Source: Myxococcus sp. RHSTA-1-4
GTDB lineage: Bacteria > Myxococcota > Myxococcia > Myxococcales > Myxococcaceae
Reading direction: 5' to 3'
DNA length: 64,000 nucleotides
Assembly: GCF_020037125.1 (NCBI RefSeq)
Contig: NZ_JAIQDG010000002.1
Span: 124,001 to 188,000 of the forward strand
A model generated the notes under the pieces. It was not told where the DNA came from and ran no database searches. It was given only the letters and a program-made list of their open reading frames with translations. Every line of letters begins with the position of its first letter. The stretch's first letter is position 1. A program made the translations under genes and the position numbers. This document shows positions 34,802-44,019 of this stretch, piece after piece.

Positions 34802-35746
34802 GTGACCCGCGGAACCGGACTGACCGCCCAGGGGGCCGAGCGCCTGCGCCCGGTGCTGGACGCCTTCCTGGCCTCCACCGACGCGCGCGCCCGCATCGGC
34901 TTCGACCCGGTGGAGTTCCCCCACCGCTACACCGACGCGCGCGACATCGAGGTCAGCGCCCTGCTCGCCGCCTCGCTGGCCTACGGGCGCGCGGACCTGT
35001 TCCGCCCCAAGGTGGACGCGCTCCTCCGTCGCATGGGGCCCTCGCCGGCCGCCTTCGTCCGCGCGCTCGACGTCTCCGGCGCCGCGTCGCTGCTCTCCGG
35101 TTTCGTCTATCGCTTCAACGTGGGCACCGACGTCGCCGTGCTCCTGCTCGGCATGGGCCGCGCGCTGCGCGAGCACGGAAGCCTGGAGGCCCTCTTCGTC
35201 CAGGGACTCCAGGCGCGCGGCACGCTGCACGGCGCGCTGGACGCCTTCACCACCACCCTGCGCCAGGTCCCCATGGACGCGCTGCGCGCCGCGCTGGGCC
35301 CGGAGCGGGGCCTGCACCACCTGCTGCCCTCGCCCCTGGGCACGGGGGCCGCCAAGCGGCTCAACCTTTTCCTCCGGTGGATGGTGCGCGGCCCCGACGC
35401 GGTGGACTTCGGCATCTGGAAGCGCGTGCCGCCCGCCACGCTCCTCATCCCCCTGGACACCCACATCGGCCGCATCTCCCAGCACCTGGGCCTCACCCGG
35501 CGCAAGGACCTGACATGGCGCACCGCCGAGGAGGTCACCGCCTCCCTGCGTGCGCTGGATGCCGCCGACCCCGTCCGCTACGACTTCGCCCTGTGCCACT
35601 ACGGCATGAGCGGCGCCTGCCCGGCCCGGCCGGTGCCGGAGAACTGCGCTCGCTGCGCTCTCCTACCCACCTGCCGGGTGGGCCCCCGCGTGGTGGCCAC
35701 GGCGACCCGGCGGGTCCGAGACGCCACCCGCCGGAAGTCGGTTTGA
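34802..35746 (+). CDS. TIGR02757 (DUF2400) family protein with C-terminal Cys cluster
   Basis: 314 residues from the GTG at 34802 (GGGAG upstream). It matches the TIGR02757/DUF2400 family: AASLAYGRADLFRPKVDALL, AALGPERGLHHLLPSPLGTG, and RLNLFLRWMVRGPDAVDFGI, then IPLDTHIGRISQHLGL. The C-terminus carries four cysteines (CPARPVPENCARCALLPTC) spaced like the iron-sulfur loop of HhH-type DNA glycosylases. The family is thought to be related to those enzymes, but its function is not established. Confidence 0.87.
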   Translation: MTRGTGLTAQGAERLRPVLDAFLASTDARARIGFDPVEFPHRYTDARDIEVSALLAASLAYGRADLFRPKVDALLRRMGPSPAAFVRALDVSGAASLLSGFVYRFNVGTDVAVLLLGMGRALREHGSLEALFVQGLQARGTLHGALDAFTTTLRQVPMDALRAALGPERGLHHLLPSPLGTGAAKRLNLFLRWMVRGPDAVDFGIWKRVPPATLLIPLDTHIGRISQHLGLTRRKDLTWRTAEEVTASLRALDAADPVRYDFALCHYGMSGACPARPVPENCARCALLPTCRVGPRVVATATRRVRDATRRKSV

Positions 35747-35862
35747 ATGTTGAAAACCGGGCCGGCGTTGACCGTTTCGCCCGGGGACGCTGCAATCTCG
35801 AGCGTGGCCCCGCGTCTGCAAGACGGAAGGCAGGGCCTGTTCCGGGCCGGGGAGTGACGGCG

Positions 35863-37758
35863 GTGCACGCGACGTTGGTGGCGGTGCCTTTCGCGGTAGC
35901 GGAGGAAATCGAGCGGGGTCTGCGCGAGTCCGTGGCCGGACGGCCCTGTCACGTGCTGCGCGTGCCCGGAGTCTCGTCCCTGTCCGCCACCTCGGTGACG
36001 GAGGGGCTGCTCGTGGCGTGGGACGCGGGTGGCCCGCTGGAGGAGGCCGTCGCGGCCTGCCGCCAGCTGCATGTGTCCCGCGTGGCCTCGCGCACGCACC
36101 TCGTGGTGCTGACGCGGCGCGCGCCCATGGAAGCGGAGGCCCTGGCCGAGGCCGGCGCCGACGAGTGTGTCCTCCCTCCCGGCTCGAACTGGGGGGCGAG
36201 GATGGCGGCGCTGACGCGGCGCCTGGCGGCGGAGCGCGCGGATGCCGACGTCCACTCCCTGCGCCGCGCCGGGGACTTCCTGCGCAGCGCGCTCGACGCG
36301 GTGCCGGACCCCATCTTCGTCAAGGACCGGCAGCACCGGTTCATCGCCGTCAACAGCGCGTTCTGTCAGGTCATGGGAACCTCCGCGGACCAGCTCCTGG
36401 GCCGCTCGGACTACGACTTCGTCCCCGCCCACGAGGCGGACGTCTTCTGGGGGAAGGACGAGCAGGTCTTCCGCTCCGGCCAGCCCGACGAGAACGAGGA
36501 GACGCTCACCAACCCCAAGGGCCGGGGCCACATCGTGGTGACGAAGAAGGCCCCGTTCACCAGCACGGACGGAGAGGCGTTCCTCGTCGGCGTCATCCGG
36601 GACATCACGGACCGCAAGCGCCTGGAGTCGCAGCTCCTGGTGGCCGAGCGCATGGCCTCCGTGGGCACCCTGGCGGCGGGCGTGGCGCACGAAATCAACA
36701 ACCCCCTGGCCTACGTCATCTCCAACATCTCCTTCCTGCGGGAGCGGCTGTCCCAGCCGGAGCTGAGTCCGGAGCAGCTCCTGGAGCTGCGCGAGGTGGT
36801 GGCGGAGGCGGAGGAGGGCGCCGGGCGGGTGCGCTCCATCGTCCGGGATTTGCGCACCTTCGCCCGCGCGGAGGAGGACCGGCATGGCCCGGTGGACGTG
36901 GCCCGCGTGGTGGACGCCGCGCTCCGGCTGGTGCGCAACGAGCTGTCGCACCGCGCCCGGCTGGTGTGCTCGCTGGAGCCGGTGCCGCGCGTCCACGGCA
37001 ACGAGCTGCGCCTGAGCCAGGTCGTCGTCAACCTGCTGGTGAACGCGCTGCAGGCGCTGCCGGAGCGGGCCGTGGAGGAGAACCTGGTGCGCGTCTCCCT
37101 GCGCGCCGGCCGCGGCCAGGTGGAGCTGGAGGTGTTCGACAACGGGCACGGCATGCCGCCGGACGTGCAGCGCCGCATCTTCGACCCGTTCTTCACCACC
37201 CGGCCCGTGGGCGAGGGCACCGGGCTGGGGCTGTCCATCGGCCTCAGCCTCGTGCAGGCCATGGGCGGGCGCATCGAGGTGACCAGCGCGCCGGGCTGGG
37301 GCAGCTCCTTCCGCGTGGTGCTGCCGGCCCTCGTGGCGGAGGCGCCGGCCTCGTCCGAGGGGGCGCCCGCGTGCGCGCCGTGCCGGGTGGCGCCCCGCAG
37401 GCGGCTGCTGCTCATCGACGACGAGCCCTCCGTGGGCAACGCGGTGAGCCGCCTCGTGCGTGACGTCTACGAGGTCCGCGCCGTCCAGGACGCCCGCGAG
37501 GCGCTCCAGTTGCTGGCCAGCGGAGAGCGATTCGATGCCATCCTCTGTGACCTGATGATGCCGGGCATGAGCGGGATGGACTTCGTGATGGAGCTGGAGC
37601 GGCAGGCGCCGGAGCTGGCGCTGCGCACCGGGTTGATGACGGGCGGCGCCTTCACCGCGCAGGCGCGCGAGTTCGTGGGCCGTCACTCGAGGGGGCTGCT
37701 GGAGAAGCCCTTCGAGAGGGACCGCCTGTGCACCTTCGTGGAGCACCTGCTTCAATGA
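35863..37758 (+). CDS. Hybrid sensor histidine kinase (pseudo-receiver, PAS, HisKA, HATPase, REC)
   Basis: About 631 residues. The first 125 resemble a degenerate receiver (RTHLVVLTRRAPMEAEALAE). A PAS domain spans about 135-255 (AVPDPIFVKDRQHRFIAVNS). HisKA has the phospho-acceptor His276 in AAGVAHEINNPLAYVI; the ATPase has VVNLLVNALQAL, DNGHGMPP and GEGTGLGLSIG. A C-terminal receiver (LLLIDDEPSVGNAV, then FDAILCDLMMPGMSG with the acceptor Asp) ends the protein. No membrane segment, so it senses cytoplasmic signals. The start GTG at 35863 has GGGGAG 8 bp upstream; GTG 35854 is an alternative. Its stop overlaps the alpha/beta hydrolase ATG. Confidence 0.9.
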   Translation: MHATLVAVPFAVAEEIERGLRESVAGRPCHVLRVPGVSSLSATSVTEGLLVAWDAGGPLEEAVAACRQLHVSRVASRTHLVVLTRRAPMEAEALAEAGADECVLPPGSNWGARMAALTRRLAAERADADVHSLRRAGDFLRSALDAVPDPIFVKDRQHRFIAVNSAFCQVMGTSADQLLGRSDYDFVPAHEADVFWGKDEQVFRSGQPDENEETLTNPKGRGHIVVTKKAPFTSTDGEAFLVGVIRDITDRKRLESQLLVAERMASVGTLAAGVAHEINNPLAYVISNISFLRERLSQPELSPEQLLELREVVAEAEEGAGRVRSIVRDLRTFARAEEDRHGPVDVARVVDAALRLVRNELSHRARLVCSLEPVPRVHGNELRLSQVVVNLLVNALQALPERAVEENLVRVSLRAGRGQVELEVFDNGHGMPPDVQRRIFDPFFTTRPVGEGTGLGLSIGLSLVQAMGGRIEVTSAPGWGSSFRVVLPALVAEAPASSEGAPACAPCRVAPRRRLLLIDDEPSVGNAVSRLVRDVYEVRAVQDAREALQLLASGERFDAILCDLMMPGMSGMDFVMELERQAPELALRTGLMTGGAFTAQAREFVGRHSRGLLEKPFERDRLCTFVEHLLQ

Positions 37759-38912
37759 ACCGGGCCGTCCGGAGGACGGTGGGCGCGTCGCTGGTGGCGC
37801 TGCTGGCGGTGGCATTGTGGGTGGGGCCGGACTGGCTGCGCGGCCTGTCCTTCGTGGTGCGAGCCGCGGGGATGAAGGGCGAGGCCGCCGAGGCCCTGTC
37901 CCGCTGGCACACGGTGCCCTTCGACGTGAGTGACTTGCGGGTGCCCACGCGGCATGGCCCGGTGCGCGCCCGGCTCTACCGGCCCGTGGACGGGTGGCGG
38001 GGGCGCACGGTGGTGCTCACCTCGGGCGTCCACGCGGACGGCATCGACGAGCCGCGCCTGGTGAAGCTCGCGGGCGACCTGGCCGCGGGAGGACACGCGG
38101 TGCTCACCCCCGAGCCCGAGGACCTGCTGCGCTACGAAATCACCCCGCGCCTGCCGGACATCATCGAGGACGCCGCCGCGTGGGCCGCGGGCCGGGAGGA
38201 CCTCGCGCCCGACGGGAAGGTGGCCCTGTTCGGCATCAGCTTCTCCGGTGGGCTGTCCGTGGTGGCGGCGGGGCGGCCCGCGCTGAAGGAGCGGGTGGCC
38301 GCCACGCTCTCGTTCGGAGGGCACGGAGACCTGCCCCGGGTGCTGGCCTTCCTGTGCACCGGGGAGCTGTCCGACGGCAGCCGCCTGTCGCCGCACGACT
38401 ACGGCGTGGTGGTCATCCTCCTCAACGTGGCGGACCGGCTGGTGCCTCCCGAGCAGGTGGAGCCGCTGCGCGCGGGCATCCGCACCTTCCTTCGGGCCTC
38501 GCACCTGACGCTCACCGACGCGGTGAAGGCGGAGGAGACGTTCGCCCGGGCGCGGGCGCTCCAGGCCGAGCTGCCCGAGCCCGCGGCCACGCTGCTGCGG
38601 CAGGTGAACACCCGGGACGTGGCGGCGCTGGGGCCCACGCTGCTGCCGTACGTGAAGGCCTTCGCCGCGGACCCGTCGATGTCACCGGCCCGCTCGCCGC
38701 CGCCGGGCTCGCCCGTCTACCTGCTGCACGGTGAGGGGGACACGGTGATTCCCTCCATGGAGGCCTCGCTGCTGGGCCAGGCGCTGCGGCCGCACACGGA
38801 GGTGCATGTGCTGGCCACGCCACTCATCTCCCACGCGGAGGTGGACCGGCAGGCGGCCCCGGCGGACGTGGGGCGCCTGGTGGGGTTCTGGTCGGACCTG
38901 CTGGACGAGTAG
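37755..38912 (+). CDS. Alpha/beta hydrolase with N-terminal membrane anchor
   Basis: 385 residues. A hydrophobic segment near the N-terminus (VGASLVALLAVALWVGPDWL) suggests anchoring or export. The hydrolase fold shows the nucleophile elbow LFGISFSGGL (GxSxG), an acidic loop YLLHGEGDTVIP and a C-terminal His region LISHAEVD. A RTVVLTSGVHADG segment suits the oxyanion strand. The substrate cannot be predicted. The ATG overlaps the stop of the hybrid kinase (ATGA), so the pair is translationally coupled, an uncommon arrangement that suggests a functional link. Confidence 0.8.
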   Translation: MNRAVRRTVGASLVALLAVALWVGPDWLRGLSFVVRAAGMKGEAAEALSRWHTVPFDVSDLRVPTRHGPVRARLYRPVDGWRGRTVVLTSGVHADGIDEPRLVKLAGDLAAGGHAVLTPEPEDLLRYEITPRLPDIIEDAAAWAAGREDLAPDGKVALFGISFSGGLSVVAAGRPALKERVAATLSFGGHGDLPRVLAFLCTGELSDGSRLSPHDYGVVVILLNVADRLVPPEQVEPLRAGIRTFLRASHLTLTDAVKAEETFARARALQAELPEPAATLLRQVNTRDVAALGPTLLPYVKAFAADPSMSPARSPPPGSPVYLLHGEGDTVIPSMEASLLGQALRPHTEVHVLATPLISHAEVDRQAAPADVGRLVGFWSDLLDE

Positions 38913-39031
38913 CGTGGGACCGCGGTGACCCGGCTCCGCGGATACGGAACAGGCGGGCAGACGTCTCGCAGGTGACAGCGAAACACCTGCATGGCTTCCG
39001 GAATGGCTCGCCGGATACATTGTCCGGCGCC

Positions 39032-41293
39032 ATGAGCGTGAGCCTCCGCGACGTCCTCACCGGCGAGGACGTGTTCGGGTACATCCACCGGGTCCAGGGG
39101 ACCTTCGACCCGCGCCTGTACCAACAGGTGCTCGGCGCGGCCAACGCGTTCAAGGAGGGGGATGCGGCCCTCGGCATCGCCGCGGCGGACGAGGTGTCAC
39201 GGGCCAATGCCCGGGCGCTGCTGTCCCGCGCGAAGCTGGGCGACCTCCACGCGCATCCGCCCTTCGAGGACCGGCTCCATGCCTTCATGCTGGAGGGGCT
39301 GGACGTGGCGCTGCTCCCCCGGCTGGCGGAGTGGACGCTGGGGCAGCTCAAGAGCTTCCTGCTGACGGCGCCCGAGGCGGAGGTGCACGCCATCCTCGGA
39401 GGGCTGGGCAGCGACGTCATCGCCTGCGTCGTGAAGCTGATGAGCGACGCGGAGCTGACGGCGGTGGGGGCGCGCATCTTCCACCCGCTGCCGGGCAGCA
39501 GGCTGGGCGCGAAGGGCTACCTGGGCGCGCGCATCCAGCCCAACTCGCCCACGGACCACCCGGACGACATCCGCTGGCAGGTGTTCAACGGCTGGTCCTT
39601 CGCGGTGGGCGACGTGGTGCTGGGCACCAACCCGGTGTCCTCCGCGCCCGCGTCGGTGGCCGCGGTGGAGGCGGCGCTGCACGACATCCTCGTCACCTTC
39701 GGGCTGACGGAGGTGATGCCTCACTGCGTGCTGTCGCACATCGACGTGCAGGCGCAGGTGGAGGCACGGCAGCCGGGCACCACCGGCATCTGGTTCCAGA
39801 GTCTCGCGGGCAACGAGTCCGCCAACCGCACCTTCGACGTCACGATTGAGAAGATGGTGGCGTACGCGGCGCGGCGCACCGGGAAGTACGGCCTCTACTT
39901 CGAGACGGGGCAGGGCGCGGACGCGACGAACGGACACCACCACGGCTGCGACATGCTCATCCACGAGTCGCGCAAGTACGGCTTCGCGCGGGCGCTGAAG
40001 GCGCGCGTGGCGCTGGCGCAGCTCGGGGCGGGGCGGGCGCCGGAGCCGTGGGTGCACGTGAATGACGTGGCGGGCTTCATCGGGCCGGAGGTGTTCCGCA
40101 CCCGTGAGCAGCTCGTGCGCTGCTGCCTGGAAGACATCGTCATGGGCAAGCTGCACGGGCTGATGATTGGCCTGGACGTGTGCTCCACGCTGCACATGGA
40201 CGTGTCGCTGGATGATTTGAGCTGGTGCCTGGAGCAGGTGGCGCCCGCGGGCCCCGGCTACCTGATGGCGCTGCCCACGCGGAACGACCCGATGCTCAGC
40301 TACCTGACCACGGCGTTCCAGGACCACGTCCGGCTGCGGGAGAAGTTCGGCCTCGAGGTGGATGACCGGATGTGGGCCTTCTTCCAGGAGCTGGGCGTCA
40401 TCGACGCGAGCGGCCGGCCCACGGAGCACTTCGGCGACCCGGCGTGGGTGTACCTCCAGTACCGGCGGCGCAAGGGGGACACGCGCCCGGACGCGGAGGT
40501 GCTCGCGGAGGCGAAGCGGGAGATGGCGGCGGTGCGCGAGCGCGGCGTGCCGCTGGCCGTGGGACATGGGGCCCGGGTCTGGGATTTGGAGCCGTCGCTG
40601 GAGCGGGAGCTGCGCGCGCTGTACGAGGACGCGAAGGCGGGCATCTGGTCGGAGCTGTCCGAGGACGTGGTGGCGCGGCTGCCGGACGTGGTGGCGCTGC
40701 GGACGTGCTCGGAGGACCGGCGCGACTACATCCTGCACCCGCCCTCGGGCGAGCGGCTGGACGCGGCCTCCGAGCTGGTGGTGCGGACGCTGCGGCTGCG
40801 GCAGGCCGGACAGTGGGATGCGCAGATTGTCATCTCGGACGGGCTGGATGCGCGCTCGCTGATGGACGAGGGGCACCTGCTGCCTTTCCTGACGGAGCTG
40901 CGGCGCGAGCTGGCGGCGGCGGGCTGGCGCGTGGCGCCCGAGCACCTGGTGGTGAAGTACGGGCGCGTGCGCGCGGGCTACCAGGTGGGCGAGCTGCTGT
41001 TGGGTGACCCGGAGGAGGAGGCGCCCCGGGCGCTGGTGCACGTCATCGGCGAGCGTCCCGGCTCCGGACACCATGCCTTCTCCGCGTACCTCAGCGCGCC
41101 CCCGGCGCGGGCGTGGGGCCGGCAGGGAAGGGTGGACCATGACATCACCCGGCTGATTGCCGGCATCTCCGACACGAGCGTGCGGCCGGAAGCGGCGGCG
41201 CGCGAGGCGGTTCGCATCCTCGCGGAGCTGGCCTCCTCGGCGCGCACCGTGCCTCCCACCGCGGGCGGCTCTGTCGAGGCGCGGGGTGCCTGA
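39032..41293 (+). CDS. eutBC: Ethanolamine ammonia-lyase, EutB-EutC fusion
   Basis: About 753 residues. Residues 1 to about 455 are the large subunit EutB: RVQGTFDPRLYQQVLGAANA, ARIQPNSPTDHPDDIRWQVF, YGLYFETGQGADATNGHHHG and EDIVMGKLHGLMIGLDVCST. About 500-753 is the small subunit EutC: VVISDGLDARSL-type (IVISDGLDARSLMDEGHL), VKYGRVRAGYQVGELLLGD and VHVIGERPGSGHHAFSAYLS. Normally two genes; here one chain. It is an adenosylcobalamin-dependent enzyme converting ethanolamine to acetaldehyde and ammonia. No microcompartment or eutA genes are nearby. A GTG at 38972 would add 20 residues; neither start has a clear ribosome binding site. A terminator follows. Confidence 0.95.
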   Translation: MSVSLRDVLTGEDVFGYIHRVQGTFDPRLYQQVLGAANAFKEGDAALGIAAADEVSRANARALLSRAKLGDLHAHPPFEDRLHAFMLEGLDVALLPRLAEWTLGQLKSFLLTAPEAEVHAILGGLGSDVIACVVKLMSDAELTAVGARIFHPLPGSRLGAKGYLGARIQPNSPTDHPDDIRWQVFNGWSFAVGDVVLGTNPVSSAPASVAAVEAALHDILVTFGLTEVMPHCVLSHIDVQAQVEARQPGTTGIWFQSLAGNESANRTFDVTIEKMVAYAARRTGKYGLYFETGQGADATNGHHHGCDMLIHESRKYGFARALKARVALAQLGAGRAPEPWVHVNDVAGFIGPEVFRTREQLVRCCLEDIVMGKLHGLMIGLDVCSTLHMDVSLDDLSWCLEQVAPAGPGYLMALPTRNDPMLSYLTTAFQDHVRLREKFGLEVDDRMWAFFQELGVIDASGRPTEHFGDPAWVYLQYRRRKGDTRPDAEVLAEAKREMAAVRERGVPLAVGHGARVWDLEPSLERELRALYEDAKAGIWSELSEDVVARLPDVVALRTCSEDRRDYILHPPSGERLDAASELVVRTLRLRQAGQWDAQIVISDGLDARSLMDEGHLLPFLTELRRELAAAGWRVAPEHLVVKYGRVRAGYQVGELLLGDPEEEAPRALVHVIGERPGSGHHAFSAYLSAPPARAWGRQGRVDHDITRLIAGISDTSVRPEAAAREAVRILAELASSARTVPPTAGGSVEARGA

Positions 41294-41306
41294 GCTGTCG
41301 AGCCCG

Positions 41307-41331
41307 CGCGAGAGGCCCGGGCCTTCTCGCG
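41307..41331 (+). terminator. Terminator after eutBC
   Basis: CGCGAGAGGCC (41307-41317) pairs with GGCCTTCTCGCG (41320-41331) with a single bulged T and a CG loop, followed by GTCCTTTGC and an AT-rich stretch. Begins 13 bp after the eutBC stop. Confidence 0.65.
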
Positions 41332-41449
41332 GTCCTTTGCAATTGTCATTCAGTGAGCGATAGCTCGCGGCGAGATGCCGCAGGGGGGGCCGAGAGGAGA
41401 TGGAGTGTGGGGCCGGGCTCCGTCTCGAAGTGCCTCTGGGGGATTGAAC

Positions 41450-42199
41450 ATGCTGTTGGAGAACAAGGTCGCCGTCATCTACGGCGCGGGCGGTCCCATC
41501 GGCGGCGCGGTGTCCCGCGCCTTCGCACGCGAAGGGGCCCGCGTCTTCCTCGCGGGACGCACCCGGGAAAAGCTCGACAAGGTCGCGGCGCTCATCCGCT
41601 CCGAGGGCGGCGTGGTGGAACCCGCCATCGTGGATGCCCTGGACCCGCGGAGCGTTGACGCCTTCGCGGACGCGGTGGTCGCGGAGGCCGGACACATCGA
41701 CATCTCGTTCAACGTCGTCGGGTATGGGGACGTCCAGCTGCCCCTGATGGAGATATCGGTCGAGGATTTCCTCAAGCCCATCACCCAGGCGATGCGGACG
41801 CAGTTCCTGACGACCCGGGCGGCGGTCCGGCACATGCTCAAGCGCCGGTCAGGGGTCATCCTGACGTTCGGCGGCTCCGGGCCGCAGACGATCCCCGGGC
41901 TGGGAGGCTTCAAGGTCGCGCTCGATGCCATCGAGGGGCTTCGCCGGCAGTGGGCCTGCGAGCTCGGGCCGCATGGCATCCGCGTCGTCACCCTGAAGAC
42001 CGGGGGCGTGCCCGAGTCCATTCCCGGGTCCGTTCCCGGGCGGGACGAAATCGCCGCGAGCATCCAGCGGGCCACGTTGCTGGGCCGGGCCGCGACGCTG
42101 GCCGACGTGGGCAACGTGGCGGCCTTCGTGGCGTCGGACCGCGCCCGCACCATGACCTCCACGGAGGTCAACATCTCCTGCGGCGCGATGGTGGATTGA
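41450..42199 (+). CDS. Short-chain dehydrogenase/reductase family protein with altered active site
   Basis: 249 residues from the ATG at 41450 (GGGGG upstream). Rossmann start VAVIYGAGGPIGGAVSRAFA with the glycine-rich loop, NVVGYGD in place of NNAG, and a C-terminal ATLADVGNVAAFVASDRA segment. In classical SDRs the catalytic pair is YxxxK; here the lysine is in PGLGGFKVALDAIEGL and the Tyr position is Leu, so it is either inactive or uses a different proton donor. Similar atypical SDRs are widespread. Substrate unknown. Confidence 0.82.
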   Translation: MLLENKVAVIYGAGGPIGGAVSRAFAREGARVFLAGRTREKLDKVAALIRSEGGVVEPAIVDALDPRSVDAFADAVVAEAGHIDISFNVVGYGDVQLPLMEISVEDFLKPITQAMRTQFLTTRAAVRHMLKRRSGVILTFGGSGPQTIPGLGGFKVALDAIEGLRRQWACELGPHGIRVVTLKTGGVPESIPGSVPGRDEIAASIQRATLLGRAATLADVGNVAAFVASDRARTMTSTEVNISCGAMVD

Positions 42200-42257
42200 G
42201 CCGGAGTCAGCGCGCCTGGGCGCTCGCATGGAGCCTCCGTGCCAGCGCCCGCTGCCG

Positions 42258-43748
42258 TCAGCTTCGCGAGGCGATGCTCGCGGCCGTGCGCACTCCGCCC
42301 ACCGCCGTGGCCAGCGTGCTCTGGCCGGGGAACACCGAGTCCCCCACCAGCCACAGCCCGTCCATCACCTGCATGGGGCCCAGGTTCCGGTAGTTGGCCA
42401 GCCCCGCGCGCCGGGGCACGCCTCCCACCGCGCCGCCCTCTCGCTGGGTGAAGCGCTGGTACGTGCGCGGTGAGGCCGTCATCGTGTGCGTGAGCCCCGC
42501 CATCCACTCGGGCGCGAGCTGCTCCAGGCCCTGGTGCATGTGCTCCTGGATGCCGGACAGGTAGCGCCCCTGGTCCTCCGCGGACATGCGCGCCAGGGCC
42601 TTCAGCGGCACGTGCGTGGACACCGTCACCGTGCGGTGCCCCACTGGCGCGCGGCCCTCGTCCGCTTCGCCGCTGATGGACATGAACAGGTGGTTGCCCT
42701 CGATGAAGGGGGCGCTCGTGTTTCGCACCAGCTCCAGGTGGTGCGCGCCGCCGTCCCCGTGCTCCGGTGCCCTCACCACGAGGTACAGCATCGCCGCGCC
42801 CCAGCCCTCCTCGATGCGCTCGGACAGGGCGCCCAGCCGGGGGAGCTGCTCGGGCGGCAGGCCCAGCAGCCGCGTCACCCCGCGCGGCAGCAGGTTGGCC
42901 ACCACGTGCCGTGCCCGCAGCTCGCCCCTTCGCGCGGACACGCTCCAGCCTCCAGGCACCCGCGTGAGGGACTTCACCCGGTTGGCCAGCAGCACCGTGC
43001 CGCCTCCGTGCTCCACCGCCCGCGCCAGGGCCTCCGCGAGACGGCCGATGCCGCCGCGGACATGGCCCGTGCCCCGCCAGTAGTAGTCCATGGCCGCCAG
43101 CGCGAAGAGGGACTCCGCCTCCGCGGCGCCGCACTGCACCGTGATTTGACAGAGCGCGTCCAGATACGTGCGCAGCGGCGTGAAGCCCGCCAGTCCCAGG
43201 TGCTCCAGCACCGCGCCCAGGGGGCGCCCCATCCACCGCGGCAGTGGCGCGTACTGGAAGGCCCGCCCCGCGTGGCGCAGCAGGGCCTTCATGTCCAGCG
43301 GCGGCAGCAGCTCCGGGTCATCGAACAGTGGCCACAGCGCCCCGGCCACCCGGGCCTGCAAGGCGAACAGCCGCCGGATGCCGGAGACGGGAGCGCCAGG
43401 CAGGGCGCACAGGGACTCGATGAAGCGGGCCCGGTCCCGGTGCACGGGCAGCCGCAGCTCCGGCGTGCGCAGCTCCACCACGGGGTCCAGCCACTCCACT
43501 GTCACGGCCATGCCGTGCTCGCGAATCCAGCGGCCGAAGAGCTGGTGCGGCTCGAAGCCGGAGGAGAGGGTGGCCCCGGCCTCGAAGGCGTGGCCTTCCC
43601 GCTGGAAGGTGCTGGCGCAGCCGCCCGGGTAGTTCAGCGTCTCGCACAGCGCCACCCGAGCGCCCCGCCGCGTCAGCTCCAGCGCCGTGGCGAGCCCGCC
43701 GAAGCCCGCGCCCACCACCACCGCGTCGTACCAGGTGCTCGACATCAT
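42258..43748 (-). CDS. FAD-dependent phytoene-desaturase/CrtISO-like oxidoreductase
   Basis: 496 residues from the ATG at 43748 (an adjacent ATG at 43745 is equally possible). The N-terminal dinucleotide fold VVVGAGFGGLATALELTRRG and NYPGGCASTFQREGHAFEAG are typical of the CrtI/CrtISO desaturase-isomerase group, and the C-terminal GLWLVGDSVFPGQSTLATAVGG... region binds FAD. It probably acts on a carotenoid or other polyprenoid, but no carotenoid gene is nearby, so the substrate is open. Divergent from the TPR lipoprotein gene; the 271-bp gap (43749-44019) shows no clear feature beyond promoter-like AT-richer segments. Confidence 0.86.
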   Translation of the reverse strand: MMSSTWYDAVVVGAGFGGLATALELTRRGARVALCETLNYPGGCASTFQREGHAFEAGATLSSGFEPHQLFGRWIREHGMAVTVEWLDPVVELRTPELRLPVHRDRARFIESLCALPGAPVSGIRRLFALQARVAGALWPLFDDPELLPPLDMKALLRHAGRAFQYAPLPRWMGRPLGAVLEHLGLAGFTPLRTYLDALCQITVQCGAAEAESLFALAAMDYYWRGTGHVRGGIGRLAEALARAVEHGGGTVLLANRVKSLTRVPGGWSVSARRGELRARHVVANLLPRGVTRLLGLPPEQLPRLGALSERIEEGWGAAMLYLVVRAPEHGDGGAHHLELVRNTSAPFIEGNHLFMSISGEADEGRAPVGHRTVTVSTHVPLKALARMSAEDQGRYLSGIQEHMHQGLEQLAPEWMAGLTHTMTASPRTYQRFTQREGGAVGGVPRRAGLANYRNLGPMQVMDGLWLVGDSVFPGQSTLATAVGGVRTAASIASRS

Positions 43749-44019
43749 CCGTGCCCGGAACCCGCGGCCGGCGGCACTCCGGCCAGAGAGGCCGGGTCCC
43801 CATGCCCGCGGTACCGCGACCCTGGCCCGGTGCGGCGCCCCGCTACTAACGAGGGCCTTCCCTCCGCGCGAGCCTTTCCACCGGGCCGGGCTACGCTGCC
43901 CGAGGGCCAGCCTGGCCAGCCCGTCCTCGACAGGCCGTGTCTTTTCATTTCGGGTGCGGGAGGACCTGGCCGCCGGCGCGTAGACTGGGGAGACGCCTCC
44001 ACCGAAAGGGCCCCTCCGC

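Noticed and set aside
42258..43748. Carotenoid biosynthesis cluster
   Set aside because: Only one desaturase-like gene is present; no crtB, crtE or other partners within the window.
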